Shown here one piece after another: positions 14,603 to 22,688 of a stretch of 36,837 bases of DNA. Source of the stretch: Intestinibacillus sp964580155 (GTDB lineage: Bacteria; Bacillota; Clostridia; Oscillospirales; Butyricicoccaceae). Both the position numbers and the translations under genes were made by a program. Position 1 is the first letter of the stretch. The number at the start of each line of letters is the position of its first letter. The notes beneath the pieces were generated by a model, which worked only from the letters and a program-made list of their open reading frames with translations, was not told where the DNA came from and made no database searches. The DNA is taken from assembly GCA_964580155.1 (NCBI GenBank), contig CAZOJP010000018.1, forward strand, positions 1-36,837, written 5' to 3'.

Positions 14603-14621
14603 CGCATGCAGTCGGGCTGCA
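14603..14621. other. Small hairpin after UPF0303 gene
   Basis: CATGCAG and CTGCATG flank TCGGG. It has no T-run of its own, but lies just before the strong terminator at 14644. Confidence 0.45.
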
Positions 14622-14643
14622 TGTAAAAACAGGAATTGCAATA

Positions 14644-14686
14644 AAAAGCCTCCAATCGTAGGATAGCACTACGATTGGAGGCTTTT
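14644..14686. terminator. Bidirectional terminator between convergent genes
   Basis: An 18-base-pair perfect stem (AAAAGCCTCCAATCGTAG and its complement) surrounds GATAGCA, with A-runs at the left and T-runs at the right. It serves the rightward UPF0303 gene and the leftward S-layer-homology pseudogene. Confidence 0.92.
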
Positions 14687-14725
14687 GTGCGGTGGAAGGC
14701 AGGGCACAACCTGCTTTTAGGATGC

Positions 14726-15748
14726 TTAGAGGGTGACCTTTTGTTTTCCTGTTTCAAATTGGCTGCGGTCGATCAGGCGGGAAAGCAGTGCGCACGCCTC
14801 GGCCCGCGTCAGCGCCTTTTGCGGCTCAAAGCCCAGATTGCTTCCCTGCATATAGTCCTGCTGCACGGCAATCGCCACATGGTTTCTCAGCGCCGGAGAA
14901 ATCAGATTTTGATCCGCAAATTTGTTCAGCAGGCTTAAATCGGCAGCGATGCCGCTGTTGCCCTTGGCCTTCACAATGGCGACCGCCACGTCCTCACGCA
15001 CGGCCACGCCGTCAGGCTCAAAGGTCAGCACACCGGTGCGGTTGTCCCGATAGCCCGTCAGATAATCGCGGGAGGATTCCACAACGCCGAAGGCCCAATG
15101 GCTCTGGGGGACATCGGCAAAGGTGGGTGTGCCGGCGGATACGGTCTTCAGATTCAGCGCCAGCACCATAATCTTGGCAAATTCCGAGCGGGAGATGGTA
15201 TTGTCAGGCCGGAAGGTCCCGTCCGGATAGCCCTTCAGTATGCCAAATTCCACCATATCCATGATGTTGGCATAGCCCTAATGGCTTTTGGGCAGATCGC
15301 TGAAGCTCTTGCCCGCGGAGGGGGCCGGCGTAGTCGGCACGGTCATGGGTGTCGTTTTGGTGGCGCTCCATTTCCAGCTGGAGCTGCCGTTTTGCGAGAA
15401 GGTGCCGCTCATCGTGGCGCTGCCCCCTGCGCTCACCGTTAGGGTGCCGGTATAGTCCTGATGCAGCGTGCCCGAATCCCATGACCGGGTGAAGGAAACG
15501 GTGTCACCGCTGATGCGCCCGTTGATGAGCTTTTCGGTTCTGCCGGAGTCAATGTGGACAGTTCCGCTAAAGTCACTTCCCGATTGCGCCGTGATGTTGA
15601 GGAGTCCGCGGGAGTTGTTTGCCGTGATACTCCATTCCCCCAGCATGTCGGGTGTGCCGGCTGCCGCTGCGCCAAACATCCCCACTGACAACAGTACAGC
15701 CAGTGCCATCATCACACAGAATACCTTACTGATTCTCTTTCTTGTCAT
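14726..15748 (-). pseudogene. Secreted S-layer-homology protein interrupted by one in-frame TAG
   Basis: Read leftward, the gene starts at ATG 15748 (GGGAGG at 15757-15762) with a signal peptide MTRKRISKVFCVMMALAVLL ending in AAAA. A beta-rich domain with repeated FSGTV, VSFTR and MSGTF segments follows, then a Thr/Pro linker and S-layer homology modules. At 15278-15280 a TAG stands exactly where the conserved SLH tryptophan belongs (FSDLPKSH-stop-GYANIMDMVEFG), and the frame continues uninterrupted to TAA at 14726. A single TGG-to-TAG change explains this. TAG is an ordinary stop elsewhere in the window (serS, noc), so loss of function is likelier than recoding. A sequencing error is possible. 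Confidence 0.88.
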
Positions 15749-16209
15749 CGTCATAACCTCCCTGTTATTGGTATTGACGCGAGGGTGCGCCAACAATCCG
15801 CTTTCCAATCCCATGAGGGGCTGGTTGGCGTGCGTTTGATCCTCTGATGAAATGGTAGCATTTTTTCATCCGAATGTCTTCACCCGAAGGGGTGGTTTGC
15901 AGAAAAAAGCCCCACCCGTTTCGGGTAGGGGGCGCAATAACGGGGGCTGTCGGGGGATGATGCGGCCGGCCGCGCGTGTTCTCCGGGGGATCGCGGTGTC
16001 GATCGGTGGCGCGCGGCGTGGAGCGTCAGAGGGGGAACACGCATTTTCACAGCCTGCCGGATCGTGCTTTTGCTGCCGGTATCGTAAAAATCAGCCGTGC
16101 GATTTTCCACGCTTCTTCGCGCGGAGTGCATACATTTGCGTGGGTTTGTGGTATACTGATGGTATCGATTCCCCCTGTGGAGGGGGGAGATTTGAGGGGG
16201 TTCTCCGCT
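15749..16209. other. Intergenic region upstream of nadE
   Basis: This stretch of 461 bases has no convincing gene. It holds a leftward hairpin (15903-15933) and a TATACT (16152-16157) 53 bases before nadE that may be a -10 box, without a good -35. The T/G-rich stretch near 16090-16150 differs in composition from the GC-rich part at 15950-16020. Confidence 0.5.
15903..15933 (-). terminator. Orphan leftward terminator-like hairpin
   Basis: On the minus strand, GCCCCC-TA-CCCG pairs with CGGGTGGGGC around AAA and is followed by TTTTTT. No leftward gene lies to its right. It may be an attenuator in the leader of the S-layer-homology gene or the relic of a lost gene. Confidence 0.5.
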
Positions 16210-18132
16210 ATGAAGGATGAATTTATAAAGGTTGCGGCGGCGACACCTGCGCTGCGCGTCGCGGACTGCGGCTACAATGCCGAGCGCATCGTGGAGCAGG
16301 TGCAGCAGGCCGCTGCGTGCGGCGCGGGCGTGGTGGTCTTTCCCGAGCTGTGCCTGACCGGCTACACCTGCGGCGATCTGTTTTTGCAGGAAACGCTGCT
16401 CGCGGGCGCGGTGGACGCGCTCGATCAGGTGCGCCGCGCGACCGCAGCGTGCGAGGCGGTTGTGGTCGTCGGTCTGCCCGTGCGCAGCCGCGGCAAGCTC
16501 TATAACTGCGCGGCGGTCTTGTGCGCGGGCGAGGTGCTCGGGCTGGTGCCCAAGCAAAATCTGCCGAATTATTCCGAATTTTACGAGCAGCGGCATTTTA
16601 CATCGGGCAAGGGCATGCAGACGCGCACCGTCACGCTGCAGGGCAGCCGCTCCGGCGTGCACGGGGTGCCGCTATCGCCCGATCTGCTGTTTTGCTGCGA
16701 CACCCTGCCTGCGCTCACGCTCGGTGTGGAAATCTGCGAGGATCTGTGGGTGCCTGCGCCGCCCTCGGCGACACACGCGCAGCGCGGCGCAACGCTGATT
16801 GTCAATCCTTCCGCGTCCGATGAGATCATCGGCAAGGCGGCCTACCGCCGCGAGCTGGTGCGCCAGCAGTCCGGCCGGCTGCTGTGCGGCTACGTCTACG
16901 CGGATGCGGGCTTTGGCGAATCGACGCAGGATCTGGTGTTTGCCGGACACAATCTCATCGCGGAAAACGGCGCGCTGCTCGCACAAAGCCGCCGGTTTGA
17001 GGGCGGCATCCTCTATGCCGATCTCGATTTGCAGCGTCTCCTGCACGAGCGGCAGCGCATCAGCACCTTCGAGCCTGCCGAGGGCGGAGAGCGCATCGCG
17101 TTCTCGCTCGCACCGCGGGAAAATGATCTGGCGCACCGTGTTTTTCCGCGCACGCCCTTTGTGCCTGCGGACCGCGTAAAGCTCGCCGAGCGCTGCGAGG
17201 AAATCCTCACCCTGCAGGCGACCGGCCTTGCGACGCGTCTCGTGCACACCAACGCGCAGACCGCGGTCGTCGGGCTGTCGGGCGGACTGGACTCCGCGCT
17301 CGCGCTCATTGTGCTCGTGCACGCATTCGACCTGCTCGGCAGGAAGCGCGCGGACATCCTTGCGGTCACGATGCCGTGCTTCGGCACGACCGCGCGCACG
17401 CGCGGCAACGCGGAAAAGCTGGCCGATGCCTACGGAGTGACGCTCAAAACCGTGGATATCAAGGCGTCGGTCGATCAGCACTTTGCCGACATCGGGCAGT
17501 CCAAGGACGAGCTGACCGTCACCTTTGAAAACGGGCAGGCGCGCATGCGCACGATGGTGCTGATGAATCTGGCGAACAAGCACGGCGGCCTCGTGGTCGG
17601 CACGGGCGATCTTTCCGAGCTTGCGCTCGGCTGGGCGACCTACAACGGCGACCATATGTCGATGTACGGGGTCAACGCGTCCATCCCCAAAACGCTCGTG
17701 CGGTTTCTCGTCGCATACGAGGCCGAGCGCGCGGCAGGGGAGCTGTCCGCGGTGCTGCGCGATGTGCTCGACACACCGGTGTCGCCCGAGCTGCTGCCGC
17801 CCAAGGACGGCGAAATCAGCCAGCGCACCGAGGAGCTCGTGGGCCCGTACGAGCTGCACGATTTCTTCCTGTATTATATGCTGCGCTTCGGCTACAGTCC
17901 GCGCAAGCTCTATCGGGTCGCGCAGCGCGCCTTTGCCGGCGCGTATGACGACGAGACCATTTTGCGGTGGCTGACCACCTTCACCCGCCGCTTTTTCAGC
18001 CAGCAGTTCAAGCGCTCCTGCCTGCCCGACGGGCCCAAGGTGGGCACGATTACGCTGTCGCCGCGCGGCGATTGGCGCATGCCCTCGGATGCGTGCGCGG
18101 CGCTGTGGCTGCAGGAGTTGGAAACCCTATAA
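16210..18132 (+). CDS. nadE: Glutamine-dependent NAD+ synthetase
   Basis: NadE makes NAD+ from nicotinic acid adenine dinucleotide, with ammonia from glutamine. The 640 residues fuse an N-terminal nitrilase-type glutaminase to the synthetase. The catalytic triad E46 (FPELCLTGY), K115 (PKQNLPNYSEFYE) and C176 (VEICEDLW) is visible. The ATP-binding loop SGGLDS is at 357-362 and the GTGDLSELALGW segment is conserved. Start ATG 16210 has GAGGGGG upstream; earlier in-frame starts would read through unconserved sequence. It stands alone, with a hairpin after it. Confidence 0.97.
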   Translation: MKDEFIKVAAATPALRVADCGYNAERIVEQVQQAAACGAGVVVFPELCLTGYTCGDLFLQETLLAGAVDALDQVRRATAACEAVVVVGLPVRSRGKLYNCAAVLCAGEVLGLVPKQNLPNYSEFYEQRHFTSGKGMQTRTVTLQGSRSGVHGVPLSPDLLFCCDTLPALTLGVEICEDLWVPAPPSATHAQRGATLIVNPSASDEIIGKAAYRRELVRQQSGRLLCGYVYADAGFGESTQDLVFAGHNLIAENGALLAQSRRFEGGILYADLDLQRLLHERQRISTFEPAEGGERIAFSLAPRENDLAHRVFPRTPFVPADRVKLAERCEEILTLQATGLATRLVHTNAQTAVVGLSGGLDSALALIVLVHAFDLLGRKRADILAVTMPCFGTTARTRGNAEKLADAYGVTLKTVDIKASVDQHFADIGQSKDELTVTFENGQARMRTMVLMNLANKHGGLVVGTGDLSELALGWATYNGDHMSMYGVNASIPKTLVRFLVAYEAERAAGELSAVLRDVLDTPVSPELLPPKDGEISQRTEELVGPYELHDFFLYYMLRFGYSPRKLYRVAQRAFAGAYDDETILRWLTTFTRRFFSQQFKRSCLPDGPKVGTITLSPRGDWRMPSDACAALWLQELETL

Positions 18133-18147
18133 AAGTGCTGTGATTTG

Positions 18148-18180
18148 CCTGCGCGCGCCGTGTGAAGCGGTGCGCGCAGG
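18148..18180 (+). terminator. Terminator-like hairpin after nadE
   Basis: CCTGCGCGCGCC pairs with GGTGCGCGCAGG (12 base pairs, one G-T), followed by TCTGTTTT. It lies 15 bases after the nadE stop codon. Confidence 0.65.
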
Positions 18181-18369
18181 TCTGTTTTGGGTGCTGCAAA
18201 GCAGGGGATGACAAAAATACAGCGGACATTGATCACATTTTCGTGCAAAACGGCAGATTGGCTGCGGAGCCTGCGCGCTTTGCCGCCGTAAGTAAAGCGG
18301 TTCGCTGCGATATGGGCGCATTTTAGCAAAATCAGTTGTACTTTTGGGTGGAATTTGATCGTTAATTGA

Positions 18370-18397
18370 TTGACAAATGTCGCGCGCTGTATATAAT
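18370..18397 (+). promoter_or_regulatory. bcd-etfBA promoter
   Basis: Perfect TTGACA (18370-18375) and TATAAT (18392-18397) boxes are separated by 16 bases. Two consensus boxes fit the expression-optimised codon use of the operon downstream. Confidence 0.85.
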
Positions 18398-18533
18398 AGT
18401 AATAGGCATGCCATTTGGTAAGGTGTGTCATAAATACAGCATGTGTGGTTGCTTTGGGCGCATGGACAGCCGCGAAGCGGCGCAGGCGCCTGTATTGAAA
18501 AACACGACTACATTTTTTGGGAGGTTTACTGGC

Positions 18534-19679
18534 ATGGATTTTAGGCTTACAAAGCAGCAGGCAATGGTCCAGAAGCTGGCGCGCGAATTCGCCATCAACG
18601 AGGTTGAGCCGATCGCTGCGGAGATCGACGCGGAGGAGCGTTATCCGGAGGAAACCGTACAGAAGCTGATGAAGTACGGCATGATGGGCATTCAGTTCCC
18701 CAAGCAGTACGGCGGCTCGGGCGGCGACTACATCTGCTACTCGATCGTCATCGAGGAGTGCGCAAAGTTCTGCGGCACGACGGGCTGCATCATCTCTTCT
18801 CATGCAACGCTCGGCGCTTGGCCGATCTACGCGTACGGCACCGAGGAGCAGAAGGAAAAGTGGCTGCGTCCGCTGGCTTCCGGCCAGAAGCTGGGCGCTT
18901 TCGGCCTGACCGAGCCCAACGCGGGCACCGACTCCGCTGCGCAGCAGACCATTGCTGAAAAGCAGGCGGACGGCTCTTGGCTCATCAACGGCTCCAAGGT
19001 GTTCATCACCGGCGGCGGCCGTGCAGATACCTACATCATCTTCGCGATGACGAACAAGGCTGCGGGCAACAGAGGTATTTCTGCGTTCATCGTGGACAAG
19101 AACGATCCGGGCTTCAAAATCGGCAAGATCGAGCACAAGATGGGCATCCGCGGCTCTCAGACCGCAGAGCTGATTTTTGAGGACATGCTTCTGCCGGCTG
19201 ACCGTCTCCTGGGCAAGGAAAACGGCGGCTTCAAGATTGCAATGACCACGCTGGACGGCGGCCGTATCGGCATCGCGTCCCAGGCACTCGGCATCGCACA
19301 GGGCGCGCTTGATCAGGCGATCAAGTACATGAAGGAGCGCGTCCAGTTCGGCAAAACCATTGACAAATTCCAGGGCCTGCAGTGGATGGTCGCGGATATG
19401 GACGTCAAGATTGACGCTGCCCGTCTGCTCATCCGCCGCGCGGCATTCAACCATGATGTCGGTCTTCCGTTCTCGAAGGAAGCCGCAATGGCCAAGCTCT
19501 ATGCTTCCGAAGTCGCGATGGAAGTCACCACCCAGTGCGTACAGCTGCACGGCGGCTACGGCTACATCCGCGAGTATCCGATGGAGCGCATGATGCGTGA
19601 CGCGAAGATCACCGAGATCTACGAGGGCACGTCTCAGGTACAGAGAATTGTCATCGCCGGCGCACTGCTGAGAAAGTAA
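18534..19679 (+). CDS. bcd: Short-chain acyl-CoA dehydrogenase, probably butyryl-CoA dehydrogenase
   Basis: This flavoprotein interconverts crotonyl-CoA and butyryl-CoA; with EtfAB it can bifurcate electrons to ferredoxin in butyrate producers. The 381 residues have the acyl-CoA dehydrogenase pattern: AFGLTEPNAGTDS at 122-134, FITGGGRAD at 158-165, the QFGKTIDKFQGLQ segment at 271-283, QLHGGYGYIREYP at 337-349, and catalytic E364 in EIYEGTSQVQR. Length is typical. Start ATG 18534 follows GGGAGG. Synonymous codons are more biased (GCT, TCC, AAG) than in the neighbours, which suggests high expression. Confidence 0.9.
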   Translation: MDFRLTKQQAMVQKLAREFAINEVEPIAAEIDAEERYPEETVQKLMKYGMMGIQFPKQYGGSGGDYICYSIVIEECAKFCGTTGCIISSHATLGAWPIYAYGTEEQKEKWLRPLASGQKLGAFGLTEPNAGTDSAAQQTIAEKQADGSWLINGSKVFITGGGRADTYIIFAMTNKAAGNRGISAFIVDKNDPGFKIGKIEHKMGIRGSQTAELIFEDMLLPADRLLGKENGGFKIAMTTLDGGRIGIASQALGIAQGALDQAIKYMKERVQFGKTIDKFQGLQWMVADMDVKIDAARLLIRRAAFNHDVGLPFSKEAAMAKLYASEVAMEVTTQCVQLHGGYGYIREYPMERMMRDAKITEIYEGTSQVQRIVIAGALLRK

Positions 19680-19693
19680 GGAGGAGGTACATC

Positions 19694-20491
19694 ATGAAGA
19701 TTTTTGTATGCGTAAAGCAGGTTCCTGATACGTCCGGCAAGGTTGCGGTCAACCCGAACGGCACCCTGGACCGCGCCTCTATGGCGACCATCATCAACCC
19801 CGACGACAAGAACGCGGTTGAAGCAGCACTGACCCTCAAGGACAACTACGGCGCAAAGGTCGTTGTCATCACTATGGGCCCCCCCNNNNNNNNNNTGCTG
19901 CGTGAGCTGCTCGCAATGGGCGCTGACGAGGCGGTTCTGGTTTCCGCGCGCGAGTTCGGAGGTTCCGATACCTTCGCAACCTCCCAGATCCTCGCCGCTG
20001 CCATCAAGAAGATCGGCATCGACAAGGACGACATCGTGCTGTGCGGCCGTCAGGCAATCGACGGCGACACCGCGCAGGTCGGCTCCCAGATCGCAGAGAA
20101 GCTCGGCATCCCGCAGGTTTCCTACGCTGCCGGCATCGAGCTCGACGGCAACAAGGTCACCGTCAAGCGTATGCTTGAGGACGGCCACATGACGATCGAG
20201 ACCCAGACCCCGTGCCTGCTGACCTGCATCAAGGAGCTCAACGAGCCCCGCTACATGTCCGTTGGCGGCATCTTCTGGGCGTACGAGCAGGAAGTCACCG
20301 TTCTGGACTACGAAGCACTCAAGGACGATCCGCTCATCGAGCTGGACACCATCGGCCTGAAGGGTTCTCCCACCAATATCTTCAAGTCCTTCACTCCCCC
20401 GCAGAAGGGCAAGGGCGTGATGCTCGAGGGCGCGGACAAGGCAACTTGCGAAACCCTCGCTGCTGCTCTGCTGAAGAAGCATATTATCTAA
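19694..20491 (+). CDS. etfB: Electron transfer flavoprotein beta subunit
   Basis: EtfB pairs with EtfA and carries the bifurcating FAD in the butyryl-CoA dehydrogenase/Etf complex. It opens with KIFVCVKQVPDT and contains INPDDKNAVEAAL, then GRQAIDGDTAQVG near residues 116-128. Ten undetermined bases (19886-19895) replace about four residues after the GPP motif, where homologues have the conserved QAE region. The frame is kept across the gap, so the gene is probably intact. It is 265 residues long and separated by 14 bases from bcd and 20 from etfA. Confidence 0.95.
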   Translation: MKIFVCVKQVPDTSGKVAVNPNGTLDRASMATIINPDDKNAVEAALTLKDNYGAKVVVITMGPPXXXXLRELLAMGADEAVLVSAREFGGSDTFATSQILAAAIKKIGIDKDDIVLCGRQAIDGDTAQVGSQIAEKLGIPQVSYAAGIELDGNKVTVKRMLEDGHMTIETQTPCLLTCIKELNEPRYMSVGGIFWAYEQEVTVLDYEALKDDPLIELDTIGLKGSPTNIFKSFTPPQKGKGVMLEGADKATCETLAAALLKKHII

Positions 20492-20511
20492 ATTGAAAGG
20501 AGAATTCTACA

Positions 20512-21624
20512 ATGGCTGATTTTAACAACACGAACCTCGCTGATTTTCACGGCGTTTGGGTTTTCTGTGAGCAGCGTCAGGGCACGCTGCAGCCGACCGT
20601 TCTCGAACTGATCTCCGAGGGCCGCAAGCTGGCGGACGATCTGGGCGAGGAGCTGTGCGCGCTGCTGCTCGGCGACAATGTCGAGGGCATGGCGAAGGAG
20701 CTCGGCGCTTACGGCGCAGACAAGGTCTTCCTGTGCGAGGACGCAAAGCTCGCGAACTACACCACCGACGCATACGCAAAGGTCATTTGCGACGTCGTGA
20801 TGGACAAGAAGCCCGAGATCATGCTGATCGCGGCTACCAACATCGGCCGCGACCTCGGCCCGCGTTGCGCAGCTCGTCTGCACACCGGCCTGACCGCGGA
20901 CTGCACCCACCTCGACGTCGACGTTGAGAAGTACGCGGCATTCCTGGCTGACGCTTCCACGCTGCCCGAAGAGCAGCTCGCAGCGCTCGACCGCGCAGAC
21001 CGCAACCTCAAGATGACCCGTCCGGCATTCGGCGGTCACCTGATGGCGACGATTATCTGCCCGCGCTTCCGTCCCCAGATGGCAACCGTCCGTCCGGGCG
21101 TTCTCAAGAAGGGCGAGTATGACGAGGCGAAGGCAAACGCAGTCAAGGTCGAGAAGCTGGCTGTCAACCTGTCCGATTCCGATCTGCACACCAAGGTGCT
21201 CGAAATCGTCAAGGAAGCCAAGGAGCTCGTCGACCTGACCGGCGCTGAAGTCGTCGTTTCCGTCGGCCGCGGCATCTCCAAGGATGTTGACAAGGGCCTG
21301 GCACTGGCAAATGAGCTGGCTGCCGAGTTCGAGGGTTCGGTCGTCGGCGGTTCCCGTGCGGCAACCGATTCGGGCTGGCTGTCTGCTGACCATCAGGTCG
21401 GCCAGACCGGCAAGACCGTTCACCCCAAGCTGTACATCGCACTGGGCATCTCGGGCGCGATCCAGCACAAGGCCGGTATGCAGGATTCTGAGTGCATCAT
21501 CGCCGTCAACAAGTCGGACACCGCTTCCATCTTCGATGTGGCGGACTACGGCATCTGCGGCGACCTGTTCGCAGTCGTTCCGATGATGATCGACGCGATC
21601 CGCGCTGCAAAGAACGCAAAGTAA
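20512..21624 (+). CDS. etfA: Electron transfer flavoprotein alpha subunit
   Basis: EtfA binds the electron-transferring FAD and docks on the dehydrogenase. The 370 residues show the N-terminal domain with GVWVFCEQR and the C-terminal FAD domain with GGSRAATDSGW, HQVGQTGKTVHPKLYI and ALGISGAIQHKAGM in order, followed by INKSD-like AVNKSDTASIF and DYGICGDL. Length is usual for EtfA without an N-terminal ferredoxin domain. It ends the bcd-etfB-etfA operon, and a terminator follows at 21642. Confidence 0.97.
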   Translation: MADFNNTNLADFHGVWVFCEQRQGTLQPTVLELISEGRKLADDLGEELCALLLGDNVEGMAKELGAYGADKVFLCEDAKLANYTTDAYAKVICDVVMDKKPEIMLIAATNIGRDLGPRCAARLHTGLTADCTHLDVDVEKYAAFLADASTLPEEQLAALDRADRNLKMTRPAFGGHLMATIICPRFRPQMATVRPGVLKKGEYDEAKANAVKVEKLAVNLSDSDLHTKVLEIVKEAKELVDLTGAEVVVSVGRGISKDVDKGLALANELAAEFEGSVVGGSRAATDSGWLSADHQVGQTGKTVHPKLYIALGISGAIQHKAGMQDSECIIAVNKSDTASIFDVADYGICGDLFAVVPMMIDAIRAAKNAK

Positions 21625-21641
21625 ATCTCCCAAGATTTTGG

Positions 21642-21675
21642 CCCCTGTCCGCTTTCGGCGGACGGGGGTCTTTTT
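21642..21675 (+). terminator. Terminator of bcd-etfBA
   Basis: CCCCTGTCCGC pairs with GCGGACGGGGG around TTTCG and is followed by TCTTTTT, 17 bases after the etfA stop codon. Confidence 0.9.
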
Positions 21676-21705
21676 GTGCTTTTGCACAGACTTTTACAGG
21701 GTGCC

Positions 21706-21734
21706 TGTGGATAAGTCTGTGGATATGTGGATAA
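21706..21734. promoter_or_regulatory. Tandem array of three DnaA boxes upstream of tepA
   Basis: Three same-strand boxes lie within 29 bases: TGTGGATAA 21706-21714, TGTGGATAT 21718-21726 and TGTGGATAA 21726-21734. Two are perfect, and the last two share one base. An AT-rich stretch (21735-21790) follows. This could titrate DnaA, regulate the downstream gene, or be part of a dispersed origin. Confidence 0.65.
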
Positions 21735-21889
21735 CTCTTAGTAATGTACGGTTATAAAGCACGATATTACGGCGTTTTCGGTTTACTAACTGTATATGGG
21801 AGGTTTTGGAATATACGCACGCAGGCATAAAACTGCGACGTACGGGCAACATAATCCCATGAAGTTCGGGAATACGGAGGCGCAGATTG

Positions 21890-22603
21890 ATGGAAAATAC
21901 GGAAAATCAAGGCGAAAAGCAGGAAAATCAGGCGCAGGACGCGATTACGCAGACCGGCTCGATTACGGCGCGCTCGTCGCGCGGCGTCATTCACTGCATC
22001 ACCATTATCGGGCAGATTGAAGGCCATATGGAGCTGCCCGCGCAAACCAAAACGACCAAATACGAGCATATCATTCCGCAAATCACCGCGGTCGAGGAGG
22101 AGGACGAGATCGAGGGCCTGCTCGTGCTGCTCAATACGGTCGGCGGCGATGTCGAAGCGGGGCTTGCGATTGCCGAGCTCATCGCCGGTATGCAAAAGCC
22201 CACGGTGTCGCTCGTGCTGGGCGGCGGACACTCGATCGGTGTGCCGCTCGCGGTCGCGTCCGATCGCAGCTTTATCGCACCGTCCGCCGCGATGACCATA
22301 CACCCCGTGCGCATGACCGGCATGGTCATCGCCGTGCCCCAAACCTACGAATATTTTCAGCGCATCCAGGATCGCATCGTGCGGTTTATCACCACCCATT
22401 CGCACATCACGAGCGAGGGCGTGCTGCGGCTGATGATGGAGACCGGCGAGCTGTCGGGCGACGTGGGCACGATCGTGGGGGCGGAGCACGCGGTCGATTG
22501 CGGACTGATTGACGCGGTGGGCACGCTGTCCGACGCGCTCGGCTGCCTGCACGGCATGATTGACGCGCGCCGCGCGGAAAAAGCCGGCCCAACAAAATCA
22601 TAA
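21890..22603 (+). CDS. ClpP-fold serine protease, TepA/YmfB type
   Basis: The 237 residues form a ClpP/crotonase-fold protein of the kind called TepA (translocation-enhancing protein) in Bacillus. The nucleophile is S115 in GGGHSIGVPLAV and the histidine H138 in MTIHPVRM; LLNTVGGDVEAGLAIAELI (81-99) is the oxyanion-side loop. A polar, Gln/Glu-rich N-terminus (1-30) precedes the fold. ATG 21890 with GGAGG nine bases upstream is better spaced than TTG 21887. It lies 155 bases after the DnaA-box array. The natural substrate is unknown. Confidence 0.85.
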   Translation: MENTENQGEKQENQAQDAITQTGSITARSSRGVIHCITIIGQIEGHMELPAQTKTTKYEHIIPQITAVEEEDEIEGLLVLLNTVGGDVEAGLAIAELIAGMQKPTVSLVLGGGHSIGVPLAVASDRSFIAPSAAMTIHPVRMTGMVIAVPQTYEYFQRIQDRIVRFITTHSHITSEGVLRLMMETGELSGDVGTIVGAEHAVDCGLIDAVGTLSDALGCLHGMIDARRAEKAGPTKS

Positions 22604-22609
22604 AGAACG

Positions 22610-22638
22610 TTGTGTACCCCCTGTAAGTATGCTAAAAT
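22610..22638 (+). promoter_or_regulatory. Promoter of the SNF symporter gene
   Basis: TTGTGT (22610-22615) and TAAAAT (22633-22638) are separated by 17 bases. The predicted start of transcription falls on the palindrome at 22645-22660. Confidence 0.6.
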
Positions 22639-22644
22639 AGCAAT

Positions 22645-22660
22645 GTATGCACAAGCATAC
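22645..22660. promoter_or_regulatory. Palindrome at the symporter transcription start
   Basis: GTATGC-ACAA-GCATAC has perfect six-base arms and begins seven bases after the -10 box, an operator-like position. It could also be a small 5' hairpin in the message. Confidence 0.5.
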
Positions 22661-22688
22661 GACATATGACAAGGGGGAATCATACAAA

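Larger units (their letters stand above)
18133..18533. other. nadE-bcd intergenic region
   Basis: The 401 bases hold the nadE hairpin (18148-18180), a strong promoter (18370-18397) and a leader of about 130 bases before the acyl-CoA dehydrogenase start. I see no open reading frame with a ribosome site and no riboswitch I recognise in the leader. Confidence 0.6.

Noticed and set aside
15278..15280. TAG codon read as pyrrolysine in the S-layer-homology gene
   Set aside because: It replaces a conserved tryptophan in a non-methylamine protein, no pyl gene is in the window, and other genes here end with TAG.
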